Assembly: GCA_001600635.1 (NCBI GenBank)
Contig: BCKL01000007.1
Location: 334,303 to 398,302 of the forward strand
Length of the DNA stretch: 64,000 nucleotides
DNA from: Leucosporidium creatinivorum
Taxonomy: Eukaryota; Basidiomycota; Microbotryomycetes; Leucosporidiales; Leucosporidiaceae
Direction of reading: 5' to 3'
Part shown: positions 32,112-42,980 of the stretch, in pieces
Layout: the number at the start of each line of letters is the position of its first letter
Position numbering within the stretch: position 1 is the first letter of the stretch
Notes under the pieces: generated by a model
What the model was told of the DNA's origin: nothing
What the model saw: only the letters and a program-made list of their open reading frames with translations
Databases searched by the model: none
Program-made: the position numbers and the translations under genes

Positions 32112-34105
32112 ATGGCTGAGTTCTCTCGCCTCGTCGTGCCCAAAGCACCGAGAACTTCGACCGAGAATGTACAGAAGAAGGAGTCCGTTTACTGGAAATC
32201 ATTCAAGGTAAGCCCTCCCCTGCTCGCTGTACCTCTTCATCCCATTCTCAGCTCACCTCTGCTCTCTTCTCTCTGGCGCGCTCTTAGTCTCCCCTCTTCA
32301 TCAAGTCCTACGCCCCCATATCTCACGTCCAATTCTCCCCTTCCTCGCCCCATCGCTACGCAGTCACTTCGGGTACTCGCCTACAAATCTACTCGCCAAA
32401 GACGAACCGAGTGGTCAAGACCATCTCGCGGTTCAAGGACGTCGCAACCTCGGGAGAGATTCGTACAGACGGCAAGCTCTGCATCGCTGGAGACGAGGCT
32501 GGTCTGGTACAAGTCTTTGACATCAACAGTCGTGCCATTCTTCGTACCATCCGCGCTCACAAGCAGTCAGTTTCTTTCGTTTCGCTCGCTCGGCGCTCTC
32601 GAGCTGACCCTCAACTCTTCTCTCGCAGAGCTGTACACACCACCAAATTCTCGCCTGGACCCGGCACCCAAATCCTCACCACCTCATCTGACACCACGGT
32701 CCGTCTCTTCGACCTCTCCACCTCCGCCTCCCTTCGCACCTTCTCCCTCCACACCGACTACGTCCGAACCGCCTCTTTCGTCCCCTCCGCTCCCTCCCTC
32801 ATCTTCTCGGGAGGCTACGACGGTACCGTGCGGCTGTGGGATGCTCGAGTACCTGCCTCCGAGGGTGGAGGACAGGTCTGGATGGGCCGTCACGGCAAGC
32901 CCGTTGAGGATGTCATTGTCGGCCAATCGGGCACGATGGCCATCTCGGCGGGAGGTCCCATTATGCGCGTGTGGGACCTGCTCGGCGCTAGCACCAGTCG
33001 GAGTGGACTGGGGCAGGAGGAGATGGATGAGGAGGTCGACACGGGGTCGCAGTACTGCCTCAAGGCGCTCAGCAACCACCAGAAGACGATCACGAGCCTG
33101 TGTTGGGCCGAGGCGGAGAATGGCGAGGCGAGGGTACTGAGTGGTGGATTGGATGGATTGGTCAAGGTATACGACCCGCAGGAGAACTGGCGCGTGAGGC
33201 ATACCATGCGCTACGGTGGTCAGATCCTCACTCTCGCCGTTTCGGTTAGTCGTCTTGCAGCTCTCTCCGCCTTTCCTTCGCTCACTTTTCTCTCTCAACA
33301 CTATAGCCTAACTCATCCCACCTCGTCGCTGGTCTCTCCGACGGCTCCCTCTCCATCCGCACACGCGTGGCGCCGAAGAAGGCCGGCATCCTCTCGGAGA
33401 AGGTCGTTCCCTCCTACGACGCTCTTCTCGCAGGCGCCGGATCAGGTGGCATCGTGCACAAAGGCAAGGAGGCGATGGAGGGCATGAAGGCGTTCGAGGG
33501 GGAGCAGAAGGTCGGCAGGGAGCGGAAAAAGAAGCTGATGGAGTGGGATCGGCTGTTGAAGGACTTTAGGTATGGGGATGCGCTCGACTCGGTGTTGCGC
33601 AAGGTGGGCTTTACGTCTTCTCCTGCTTCGCTTCTCTCGTTGACCCTCACCTCATCGCATTAGGACGTCACCCCCGCCACGACTTTCGCCCTCCTCGACG
33701 AGTTGATCCACCGCGACGGTCTCCCCATCGCCCTCGCCAACCGCCACGACTTGTCTCTCGAACCCATCCTCCGCTTCCTCGTCAAGCACATCATCAACCC
33801 TCGCTACTGCGTCCTCGCCGCCGACGTCGCTACCGTTCTCATCGGTTCGTTTCTCGAGTCGCTCCTTCCTCTCCTCCCCTTACTCACTCGCTGACCCGCC
33901 CTTCTCGCATTCGCACGACACAGAGATCTACACCCCCACTCTTGGTCTCTCGCCCCTAATCGACAGCCTCTTCACCCGGCTACGACGCAAGGTGGACGAG
34001 GAGCTCGCTTTCCAGCAGGAGCTGACGGCCGTGAGGGGCGCGTTGGAGATGGTCTTCGCTAGCAGTCAGCAGAGTCTGGTCAAGCCGGCTAGTGTTGTGG
34101 TGTAA
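32112..34105 (+). CDS. UTP15: U3 snoRNP component UTP15
   Basis: WD40 protein of the t-UTP/UtpA subcomplex of the small-subunit processome, needed for 18S rRNA processing and Pol I transcription. Start MAEFSRLVVPKAPRTST, then KKESVYWKSFKSPLFIKSYA (family N-terminus), WD repeats including ISHVQFSP, RLQIYSPKTNRVVKTISRF, AVHTTKFSPGPGTQILTTSS, DTTVRLFDLSTSASLRTFSL, SGGYDGTVRLWDARV, IMRVWDLL, LSGGLDGLVKVYDP and LVAGLSDGSLSIR. The C-terminal UTP15 domain has LLKDFRYGDALDSVLRK, TTFALLDELIHRDGLPIALA and LRFLVKHIINPRYC. Six introns were followed, each with CTGAC-type branches. The stop is TAA at 34103-34105. Confidence 0.95.
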
Positions 34106-34327
34106 TGACAGGGGAGCAGTGAGATAGACTTCAGCGGATACAGACCGTGAACGAGAATTTAGAGCTCGGCCGTTTTGGGTCGGTCTTCGAAGTGAGCGAT
34201 AAGGACAGATTGAGATAACACTACTACGACAACAATTATACGAAGCTACTAACGATTAGATACTGAGATCACGCTGATGCCCGACTAAGCTCCTCTCCAA
34301 CCCCTCGCCGAACTCTTCTCCCCCTCC

Positions 34328-35429
34328 TCACCACTCCTCAACGATGGCAAAGCATCCCTCGTGCTGGACGATGGGGGTAGCAGGAAGTGCCCTCGGATGG
34401 TAGCTGCTGACCTCGCCGATGCTTGCGACGCCCATCTTGACGTCCTGCTCGGGCGAAGTGCGGTCGGCGAAGGCGAGAGCGGCGAGCGAGTTGACCGAGT
34501 TGGAAGGCGAGGGACCGGCAAAGAGGTCCTCGAGGCCGGTGGTGGTGGTGGTGGTGAGAGTGTGTGTGTTGACGTATCCGATGCGAGCGAGGCCCGACTC
34601 AATGTCCTTGGCGAGTGGGAGGCGATCGCCAAAGCTGGCGAGGCTGGCGAGAGAGTGGGTGGAGGACGAAGGGGTGGGGCCGCTGAAGAGGGTGGCGAAG
34701 GGGTCCGAGATGGTAGTAGGCGGCTTCTCGAATGAGGAGGGGACGACCTTGCGCTGAACGCGAGCGGTGCGGCGGAGAGGGGAGATGGGAGGAGGGAGCT
34801 CGGTGAAGCGGTCCTCGGTGGAAGTGAACGGAGTGGGTGACTCGACCCTGTCGAAGCTGGCGACCGAGTCAAAGATGGGCGAAAGCGTGCGACTCGAGCG
34901 GGAGGAAGCGTTAGGCGAGGCGGGCGCCGAGGGCGAGAAGAGCTGCTCGGAGGGAGTGCTGCAGCGAGGGAGCTCCTTGTGATGGTGGTGCTCCGAAGGA
35001 GCGTTGTCCGAGCAGTTGGAGGTGTTAGAAAGCTCGGAGGCGGAGGAGGGGAAGTCGGGCTGCTGCTGCTGAGCCGAGAGCGAAGTTGCGGGTTGCGACT
35101 GCTCGGCGTCGAGGCTGGGGAGCTGCACCTTGTGCTTGATGGGGAAGGTAGGCTGGCGAGGAGGGGCGGTAGGGTTGCAGAGCTCGATGGCGAACAGCTT
35201 GTCGTCGTACATCTGCGCGAGTGAGCCGAAGGAGAAGCGAGGTCAGACTTTTTGCGCTCGAGGAATGTGGCTNAGCGAGAAGGAGGAAGCTCACCTGTTC
35301 GAGAGCTGGCGACATCGACTTGCTCACACTGTAGGGTGCAGAGATGGTGNCGATCTTGNTGCTACTCNTGCGAGCGACCTTGGAGCGAAGCTTGGACGAG
35401 AGAGCGGCGAGCGACTTGGAGAAGGCCAT
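34328..35429 (-). CDS. orphan Ser/Thr-rich protein with a duplicated ~40-residue unit
   Basis: I do not recognise this protein. Two exons: MAFSKSLAALSSKLRSKVAR to SMSPALEQ (35429 to about 35296), then from 35212 MYDDKLFAIELCNPTAPPRQ on to the stop at 34328-34330. The N-terminus is basic and amphipathic. The middle is Ser/Pro/Gln-rich and probably disordered. Near the C-terminus two related units stand in tandem: SDPFATLFSGPTPSSSTHSL... ending GLARIGYV, and LEDLFAGPSPSNSVNSLAAL... ending GVASIGEV, joined by a short Thr run. The tail HEGCFAIVEEW is distinctive. Ambiguous bases occur in the first exon (35273-35367). A regulatory or scaffold role is only a guess. Confidence 0.65.
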
Positions 35430-37118
35430 TTTGGAGCACAGCGAGTTGGGAGGTGGTGAGGTGGGTGGTAGGCGAGGTGCACTAGTGTGAGATGAAGCTA
35501 TGTAGGCTGGTAGACGATAGGGCTGCAGCGCTGAGATAAGCGAGAGCCGAAGCGAGAGAGCAGTGAGAAGTAGGAAGGAAAGAGAGGTCGAGCTGGCCGA
35601 GGGCCAATTTGTAGCCCTGTCGCATCCTCTGAGAGCCGCAGAGAGATGGCTGGTCGCTGAGCTTGGGCCATAGGAGTAGTACTAGTCAATAGGGGTACAG
35701 CACCATCTCCGCAGACCTCACAGCTGCCTGTCGACCCTCGACCGAGCCCGTCCTCTGCGAATCCCCTCTTCTGCGTCCTCTCCCACCACAACAGCGGCCT
35801 CTTAGCCGACTGTGGAAGGTGACTAGGGTGGAATGGCCAGCTGAGAGGATCGAAAGAGAGCCTCTGCCAGTCTTTCGGCCCAGCAGAACTCCTCCCTCGA
35901 TCTCGGCGACGACGACGGCGCAACCTGCCCGAGCTGGTCGGCGCCGCTCAGCCAGGAGAGCACTGAGCTGATCTTCCACTACCTCACCGAACTCGTCAGA
36001 CCTCCTTCAGCGCTCTCCTGCTCGGAGGAAGGGACTCGCCTAGATCGGACACTGCACCGAGCGATAGGGGGTCTGTGCGAAAAGCGGTCGCCCGNTTNNT
36101 TCTCCAAGTCGGCTGGAAGAGCNTTNAAGTGTACCGCACTACATATCGACATCGCATCCGAGCTGCTCAGTTCGAAGAGAAGGCATTTCGACCTCCTGCT
36201 CTCCTGCTGAGGTCTGCGCTGGACAGCCGAGCCGAGCAGAGCCTGTAACCAAGCAGACTGGGTGTCTTGGAGAACGGGGAAGCGTTGACGAGAGAGAAGG
36301 ATTGATCAAGATGAGCGAGGAAGCCAAGAGAGCTCGCAGAACACGTCGGGCGTTTGAGAGGCAAGGCATTACGAACCGAGTAAGCGCCGAGTTAGTCCTC
36401 GAGACTAATGGTCAATTGTAGGTCTGTCTACTCGGCTACATGCGCCAGTGAGAGGGGAGAGCTTCAATGTCCTTACAAGATCACTTCAACCCTCGGCTCT
36501 TCGGTCAAGCCCTTTGGACCACTCGACCGAGCCTACTGCTTGGCTGCGCCGAGCACCATCTTCCCCCTGTCTACCAGTCACGCAGCTCGCAGAAGGACAC
36601 NGAGAGCTTCTGGATCGACTTACAACTCCTTCAGAGCTCTCCTGGGCTGCTTTCCAGCCTGTAGCATGTGCCCTCTTCCCCCCCTCGAGCCGAGCTCTGC
36701 GGAGCAGTCGCTCTACCGCCAAGCTGCCCTTGCTCTCTGTCTTACACCTCGAGCAATCTCGGCGTCCCCAATNCTGCGTNCAGACCACCTCCACGCCGCG
36801 ACGAACCGCCAAGCAACGCAAGAGCTCCCCTTTAGGGTGACAGCGCCAACCTTTGCTCGGCGAGCAGCTTCGCCTCGCGCTCCTCGTCTGACAAGCTCGA
36901 GGATGACAGCTGACTCAACTGTGCAGTAGGATCACGGGTGCTAATGCCCCTCTGTAGCTCATCGGCAGCGTGGTAGTGAGAACATCGGCAGAGTTGAGAG
37001 GTCAGCGCTCGATTGGGCGGAAGGAGAAAAGGCCCGCCGCTTCCCTCCTCCGCAATCCCCTCAGCCGAAGCGTAGAGCGCGACCCGACGCAGCAAAAGGC
37101 TATGATGGCGTGGTCGGG
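35430..37118. other. gene-free block with ambiguous bases
   Basis: A 1.7 kb stretch upstream of the orphan gene with no supported gene. Ambiguous bases cluster at 36095-36125, 36601 and 36774-36780, pointing to poor assembly. Open frames through it (for example 36408-36929) carry ambiguous codons, have no recognisable motifs and do not continue across good splice sites. TCTGTAGC occurs at 36951. It is probably relic or repetitive sequence next to dispersed repeat copy B. Confidence 0.5.
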
Positions 37119-38324
37119 GACTCCCGGGAGTCATCAGCTTGTTCGCCTCGCCGGGCGAAGCGTCAATTCGAACACTCGCTCATGGCTCGGCGAAAGCAAG
37201 CCTCGTCCCTCACCTTCCCAAACCCCATAGCTCTCGAAGCTCATCCCGACAGTCGGCTGTACTTGAAAGCTCCAACGTTCGGGGTGGACGGGAGAGAGTG
37301 GCGGGCGCAGCGAGAGGGACTTGCCTTATCGAGGGAACCGGCGCCGAGCTTGGAAACGACAGCAACGTCGACGACGCTGCGAAGACGAGCGCAAACGAAG
37401 ATCAGCTGCATAGTCTCTACGTAGGTTCCGCTGAGGTACAGCCCCTCCTACTCCCCGAGCTTCTCTGCTGCACCCTCCGCCGCTCCCATTCCTCCTCGCC
37501 CCCTCCTCCTCTCCCACCAGCGCTCTGCTGCACTACATCCGAGCCAGCGAGCAAGTGAGGACTCACCTGTAGGCCTCACCACACACCTAGCGACTACCGA
37601 GAAGCCCACAGTCTCGAGAGCTGCAGGAGAGGGAGGACTTGTAGCGCGCCTCCCGTCGAGTCCGACGCTTGAAGGTGAGGAGCACTTGCTCGCGGCTCCT
37701 CGGTTGCGAAAGGCTGCTGTGTGAGCAGCAGCCTGTAAATGTGCACCACTAGGAGGACCTGGGGTTGGAGTGGGAAGGCTATAGCGGTCTTCCCATCGCT
37801 AAGGAGGAGCAAAGGGCAGCGAGCTCCTTGGGCGCTTCAGTCTCAGTTCGAGCCTGCTCAGCGAAGAGCAGGCTGCGAGAGCTGTTGGGAGACTTGAAGC
37901 GGTCGTCCCAGGATCGTGAGTGAGATCGACTCCCAAGCGCTACAAGAGCGGGAGCGACTGCTTCTGCGATCCTTCGCTGAGAGAGGTTGGAGGTCGACGA
38001 GCAGCTTCACGCGAGGAAGAGTCGGGCCTTGATCCAGGTGGCAGAGCCTTTTACAGAGGCCTGCACTCACACGAGCGAGAGCATCATGCTTGTGGATGCT
38101 ACACGCAACGACCACTCCAGGAGGATTCGGCAGGAGAGAAAGAGAGAAGAGAGCAAGCCGGGCTCGATTTTCAACTCGCCAAGCTCAGACTCTCTCTCAC
38201 GACTTCTCATGGAAGGTGGGCTAGAGGTTATCCGGTCAGGTGCAGCAGAGCTCCATGCCACTCTTTGAGCCACAGCCTGACTCTGCAGCGACCCTGATCA
38301 AGCTCGAGAAGGGTGAGCCGAGCT
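37119..38324 (-). repeat. dispersed 1.2 kb repeat, copy B (inverted)
   Basis: Reverse-complement partner of 10031-11235. Homology begins at a perfect 14 bp palindrome GACTCCCGGGAGTC (37119-37132) and ends at GGGTGAGCCGAGCT (38311-38324). Identity is highest over the part away from the palindrome and lowest in the 130 bp next to it. It contains the same conserved hairpin at 37711-37734. As in copy A, no protein domain or classical terminal repeats were found. The two copies are 26 kb apart and opposed, so recombination between them would invert everything from RBM42 to the orphan gene. Class unknown. Confidence 0.85.
37711..37734. other. perfect hairpin in repeat copy B
   Basis: AGGCTGCTG, TGTGAG loop, CAGCAGCCT. 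It has the same 9 bp stem as in copy A, with the loop reverse-complemented as expected from the inversion. Confidence 0.7.
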
Positions 38325-38626
38325 GCTCCTCTGCGCCGAGCTTCAGCGCCGGTCGAGCAGGTCCTCAGCTGCGCAAGATCTCCTGACTGATATTAGCAGT
38401 CCTTGTCAAGCCTTCTTGAACAAGGTGCAAGTCACCTCTTCCTCTTGTATCTCGTTCTCCCTCTCTTCCTCTCTCCCAGTCGGCGACGAGTTGTTGATTT
38501 GTTGAGCAAAGATGGTAATTGCTTGGATAGTCATTATCTACAGCAGACCCGTCCGATGGGGGAATAATCAACATTGTAAGATGGAGTTGGGTCTGTCTAG
38601 CTGGTCCGCACGCCGAGAAGGATGCT
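38325..38626. other. 3' flank of the HAD phosphatase gene
   Basis: About 300 bp between repeat copy B and the HAD stop. Nothing coding is supported. It includes an AT-richer stretch (TTGTTGATTTGTTGAGC near 38492-38508) that may be part of the 3' untranslated region or polyadenylation signal. Confidence 0.4.
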
Positions 38627-40476
38627 CTAGATGAAGTCGGGAGCGACGGCGACGAAAGAGCCGCGCGATCCGTGCTTGGGGTGCTTCGGTGGGTGAGCGT
38701 CGATGACGATGCGAATGGAGCCGTCCTTGTTGGGGAAGGCGTGAACGCAGTCGAGGGAGGGAACGATCTGAGAAAGGGGGACGAGGAGGTCAGCGACGGC
38801 CGAGCCGGAAGGTAAGCTGGGAAAAAGGACGCACGTAGTGAGCACCGCAGTTGGCAATCTTCTCGACTGTTGGAGTAAGGGCCCCGGTCAATACAGCGCT
38901 CGAACTGAGGCGAAACAAGGCAAGCTCGCACCGGGATGCGAAGTGCAGATGGCGATCGTCTTGGCCTTGGAAGCGACACCAGCCTTGATACCGGAAGGGG
39001 AGTCCTCGAAGACGAGGCACTTTTCGATGGGGTATCCGAGCTCCTCGGCAGCCTGTAGTGAACGCGGAACACGAGCAGTCAGCAGCGATTCTCGGAGCTT
39101 CAGTGTTCATTTGACCCCGCCCGCCTCGATCTCCTTCTCCCCCGAAGGCGAGCACCTTCTTCGCGCTCCTCGCTCGCAGAGGGCAAGACACGTACAAGGA
39201 TGAATGGGTCGGGGAAGGGCTTTCCGCGCTTGAGCCTGGGGTCGTCGGCGGTGATGGTGACGGCAGGGCGCTTGATCTGAGCGCGAGCGAGAGCACCATG
39301 GCAGTCTGTAGGGTCAGAGAGGGTCAGCGACCATCCACAGGACTCGTGGGCGCCTCCTACTCACAGGTCTTGGCTCCCGAGGTTGCGACGGCGAAGCGTC
39401 CCTTGGGGAGCGAGTCGATCAAGCGACGAACTCCGGGAAGGATGCGAACCGACTTGTCGGGGCAGCTGTTGCGACAGGTACAAGGTCAGGTCACTTCCTT
39501 GCGAACGATTGGCGAAACCAGAGGGAACGCACCCAATCTCCTCCTCCGTGTACTCGCTCAGGTCGAACTCGTCGTCGGACTCGTCGTCGTCGTCGAAAGG
39601 GTTCTGATCGAGCTGAGCCGTACGAGGCTGCTCAACGGTCGACTCGGTCGACAAGTTGGCGAGCTTGTCGCTGACCTCGTCGAGGTTGGCGGGGTCGGAG
39701 CCAGCGGGGGGTGCGTCACTCTTGGGGGTCTGAGGAATGTGGCTCGTCAGCGCCTGTAGGCCAATCATTGCGGGATAGCACTCACGGGGATCTTGGACAT
39801 TCCAAAGTTGCCTCCCGCAAGTCCGCTCAGAAGGGGGTTGCCTCCGCTGGCCGAGGAGCTGCGACGACTTGCTGACCGCGAGCCCCGGCGACTGGAGCCA
39901 GCAGACGAGCTACGGCGGGAGCGGACCTTCTCGGTGAACTCGTCGGCCTCCTTGAGGATACGCTTCTCGAACTGTTCGAAACGAGCGCGCGTGTCAGCCA
40001 CAGACCGGAGAGGACCCGACGGGGCGAACAGCGCCTGGCTAACGTACAGCTTCGACGTGAGGCTCCATCTGCTCGTTCGTGAGACGACGGAGCTTGGGCT
40101 GGAGATCCCTGAGGTTGTCAATGGCGCGGCGACCGTGTGTGGCCGCGATGACCTCCTCAGCGGGCTGACCCAGCTCGTTGGCCACGGAAGTCCAAGCAGC
40201 CTCAACGGCGGCGATCGAGTCGACGAGAGTGCCGTCCATCTGTAGGGATCAACGCGAAGTCAGCGCGAGGTCTTGACGACGAGCGATCCGGCGGAATCGC
40301 GGGAGGACTGAGCTGGGGGACTGACGTCGAAGAGAATAGCCTCGACGGTGAACTCTGCGTGCTCTACGGGATGGGAGGGCGAGAGCGACCTGCATAACGA
40401 GTATGTCAGTCAGTCCACAGCGCCCCCGGTCGCTAGAGGCTTACATCTCGGCTGCCGAAGGGTTCATGTTGGCCAT
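38627..40476 (-). CDS. HAD-family sugar/glycerol phosphatase with low-complexity insertion
   Basis: Haloacid dehalogenase phosphatase related to fungal glycerol-3-phosphate and 2-deoxyglucose-6-phosphate phosphatases (GPP1/DOG1 group). Motif I is AILFDMDGTLVDSIAAVEAA, with the two catalytic Asp split by an intron after the first. The cap region has ATHGRRAIDNLRDL. Motif II is FAVATSGAKT, motif III is the Lys in LKRGKPFPDPF, and motif IV is CLVFEDSPSGIKAGVAS. The tail is FPNKDGSIRIVIDAHPP and ends FVAVAPDFI. Between the cap and motif II an extra block of roughly 120 residues appears: an Arg/Ser-rich stretch (SRRSSSAGSSRRGSRSAS), NPLLSGLAGG, and an acidic stretch (NPFDDDDESDDEFDLSEY). Known relatives lack it. 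The 32 nt first exon starts MANMNPSAAEM. Confidence 0.85.
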
Positions 40477-40998
40477 CTTGGAGCGCGCGGTTTCGAAGGG
40501 CTTTAGTGGTGAAGTACGAGTGTCGGTGAGGTCCGAGCAAGGTCGTGTAGTAGAGTCGACGAGGTGTAGGAAAGTCGAAAAGAGAGCGCGAAAGATGTGG
40601 CAGGAGCGAAAGAGTGGAAGTTCCCCTCGCCGTATTTCGCCCTGAGGTCATCATCTCCTCACTGCCCGCCCGGGAGTCGCGCAAAGTTTCTATTCTTCTA
40701 TCGAACGGGAGCTTCAGATAGCGATCTCCGATAATAATCACCGTTAATGAACTCGCCTCCTCTGCGAGCGCGAAGTCCCTTTCGCCGAACAATCCTCATC
40801 CCTCGGCTCGCCCTCCTGAGATTCACACGTGGCCCACAGAGATGTCCCTGGCCTGTACTGTCGTTGTAGCGGGGAGGTTGAGCTACAGATTGGCAGTTTT
40901 GCAGCATAGAGAGAGCAGAGGTGTACGTCCGCTGAGCCCTCGCGCCCGTTCGCCGAGCAGCATGCGAACGTCGAGCTTAATTGCTCTAGCTGAAATAG
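40477..40998. other. spacer between HAD and PEX10 genes
   Basis: About 520 bp. It includes the HAD promoter and the PEX10 3' end. An AT-rich patch with AGCGATCTCCGATAATAATC lies near 40719-40738. No supported gene was seen. Confidence 0.4.
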
Positions 40999-42618
40999 CT
41001 ACATGTTGTACACAGGCAGCAGCTTCGATAGTGCGATAGATTGACGACATAATGGACATTCCGGCTGCGAAGTATAAGGCGTCAGTTTACCCGTTTCGGA
41101 GCAGTCAAGAACGACCGCCGAGCTCACCTTCTCTCTCGCCCAACCGACGATACACTCCCAGCAGACTGACGAGGCGAAGGGGTCAGCTTCGGAGCCATTA
41201 CAAGATGTTCAGCGTACTCACAGACGTGACCACAATCTGTCGCAGTAGGATCCCTCCTCGTTCCCAAGCATAGCGTGCACCTCCGATCCCTCGCCTCTGC
41301 CCCATCCTCCTCATTAGGATACGGCGACGCCTGATCTGGATCATCCGGATCAAACACGACGTCCGAAAGCGGCTTTCCATCTACCATGAACGTCCGCTTC
41401 GCCCTTTTGGCGGTCTGAGCCTGCTCGGCCTGACCTTCGGCGGAGGACTTGGCTGTGAGCTCACGGCGACGTCGAATGGCGAGGAAAGCGCGCACGCTGA
41501 TTTGGATCGCCATGAGAACTCCCAGCACCTCGTAGGAGGATGGTGGGGATGCGCCTGCCGAAGCCCCAGCGGCAGGAGAGCGGCGAGCTTGAGTCGAAAT
41601 CTGCGAGGCGAAGGTGGTCAGCTGAAGGTCGGCGGCAAGTTAGCCGCTTAACATACAAAGCGGATTCCAGCTCCTCGTTTGCTGAGGTGATAGTAGCGGC
41701 CGAAGAGGTAGAAGACGGCGAGATGAACGCTTCGAAGGTAGTCCTCGGTAAGGGACTCGAACGTCGGCAAGTCGGCTGCGAGCGAGCTGAGGCTATCCAG
41801 CAGACGCTGCATGATGTTCCGCTTCGGAGGCGGCGGTGGCGCTGTGGCGAAGAGCGAGTCCAACGAGGCAGCCTGAAGGCGAGCCTGCTCGGCGGCTTCG
41901 GAGCGGGCGAGAAGCGACCGTCGAAGGGTCGAGTAGGTGCGAGCGAGGAAGTAGGGGCAGATGATGTGGAGGAGGAGGAGTATGGCTCGTTTCTATAGCG
42001 GATGTGGCTGGTCAGTAAGGTGCAGAGCGCTGCAGCTGATACGGAGAGACGCACCCGAGCCGATGGCGGCTTCCTAGTCTTGACGTCGTACTGTAGGATG
42101 CCACAGTACTCCTCGCCGAGCGTTTGCGATCCTGTATAGCTATCAATCAGCCTCCGTCATCCCTCTCAGCAGCGTCGAGCTCACCTAGCAGCGTCGTGAG
42201 GCCAAAGTAGGCGAGTCGGCTGCCGTGCTGCAGCTCCTTGCTCCAGTTCTGTAGCCAGCGAGTACCTGTAGCAGATTGTCAGCTGCATTCGCCATCATTG
42301 AGAGCCTTTCACGCACCCAAGAGCGAGCGCGAGACGTCCTCGAAGCGCTCCGTGAGCTGGGCAAGATAGTACAGGTCCTTCTGGTTGGCGCGGACTGCAG
42401 AGGCAAGGTCATTAGCTGAATACTGAGCTACTGCTGCTCTCCTACTCACCAATCTCGGGCTGAGCAGCGCTAGCGAAGAAGGGCACGCGAGCCGGTCGAG
42501 CAGGCGGCAGTTGAGCGCGCGCTCGAGCTGCTACAGAAGCGGGGGCCGGTTGAGCCGTCGATGGTCCACCTTTCGAGACGGCGATTGGTGCTCCCGGCGG
42601 TGGTGTAGTCGACGACAT
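40999..42618 (-). CDS. PEX10: peroxisome biogenesis factor 10
   Basis: RING E3 ligase of the peroxisomal membrane that, with PEX2 and PEX12, ubiquitinates the import receptor PEX5. After a Pro/Ala-rich N-terminus (MSSTTPPPGAPIAVSKGG), the Pex2/10/12 domain reads VRANQKDLYYLAQLTERFED, TRWLQNWSKELQHGSRLAYF, RAILLLLHIICPYFLART, HLAVFYLFGRYYHLSKRGAG and YEVLGVLMAIQISVRAFLAI. The C-terminal RING reads CTLCLGTRRDPTATDCGHVF, continuing CWECIVGWAREKPECPLCRQ across two introns; all Cys/His ligands are present. The last residues are LLPVYNM. Eight or so exons. The identity is clear from the membrane domain plus RING layout. Confidence 0.95.
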
Positions 42619-42980
42619 GGTCGAAGAGCGAAGCTGAAAGGCGCTCACGGTCGAACTCGCCCAGTTAGCCGAGAGGCAAGGGGCTTCGCTTTTCGAGATA
42701 TGCTGCAGAGCGGGCGAAAGCTCGGGGGTATGACGAAAATGTTTGTTTAAAACCCTCCAATGACTATAACAGCTCAGCTAATGCTTCGACTCGCAGCGTC
42801 CATCGAGCTCGGCGGTCCCTTCTCCCGGCCTTCAGATCTCGTCCGCCCGTCCGCTCGTACCCAGCTCAACGATATACCCTCTACCTCTCTCCCATCCTGC
42901 TCCCAAACCCACACCGAAGTCGATTCCCCGCCTGCGAGGCGCGAAGGCGGAAAGCGCCTCCATCGAGCTCGGCGTAGGTC
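42619..42980. other. spacer upstream of PEX10
   Basis: About 360 bp holding the PEX10 promoter and the 3' flank of the repeat-bearing membrane protein gene. TGTTTAAAACCC near 42742 is AT-rich. No gene is supported. Confidence 0.4.

Noticed and set aside
36408-36929. 174-codon frame in the gene-free block
   Set aside because: It contains ambiguous codons, lacks motifs and has no splice-consistent neighbours.
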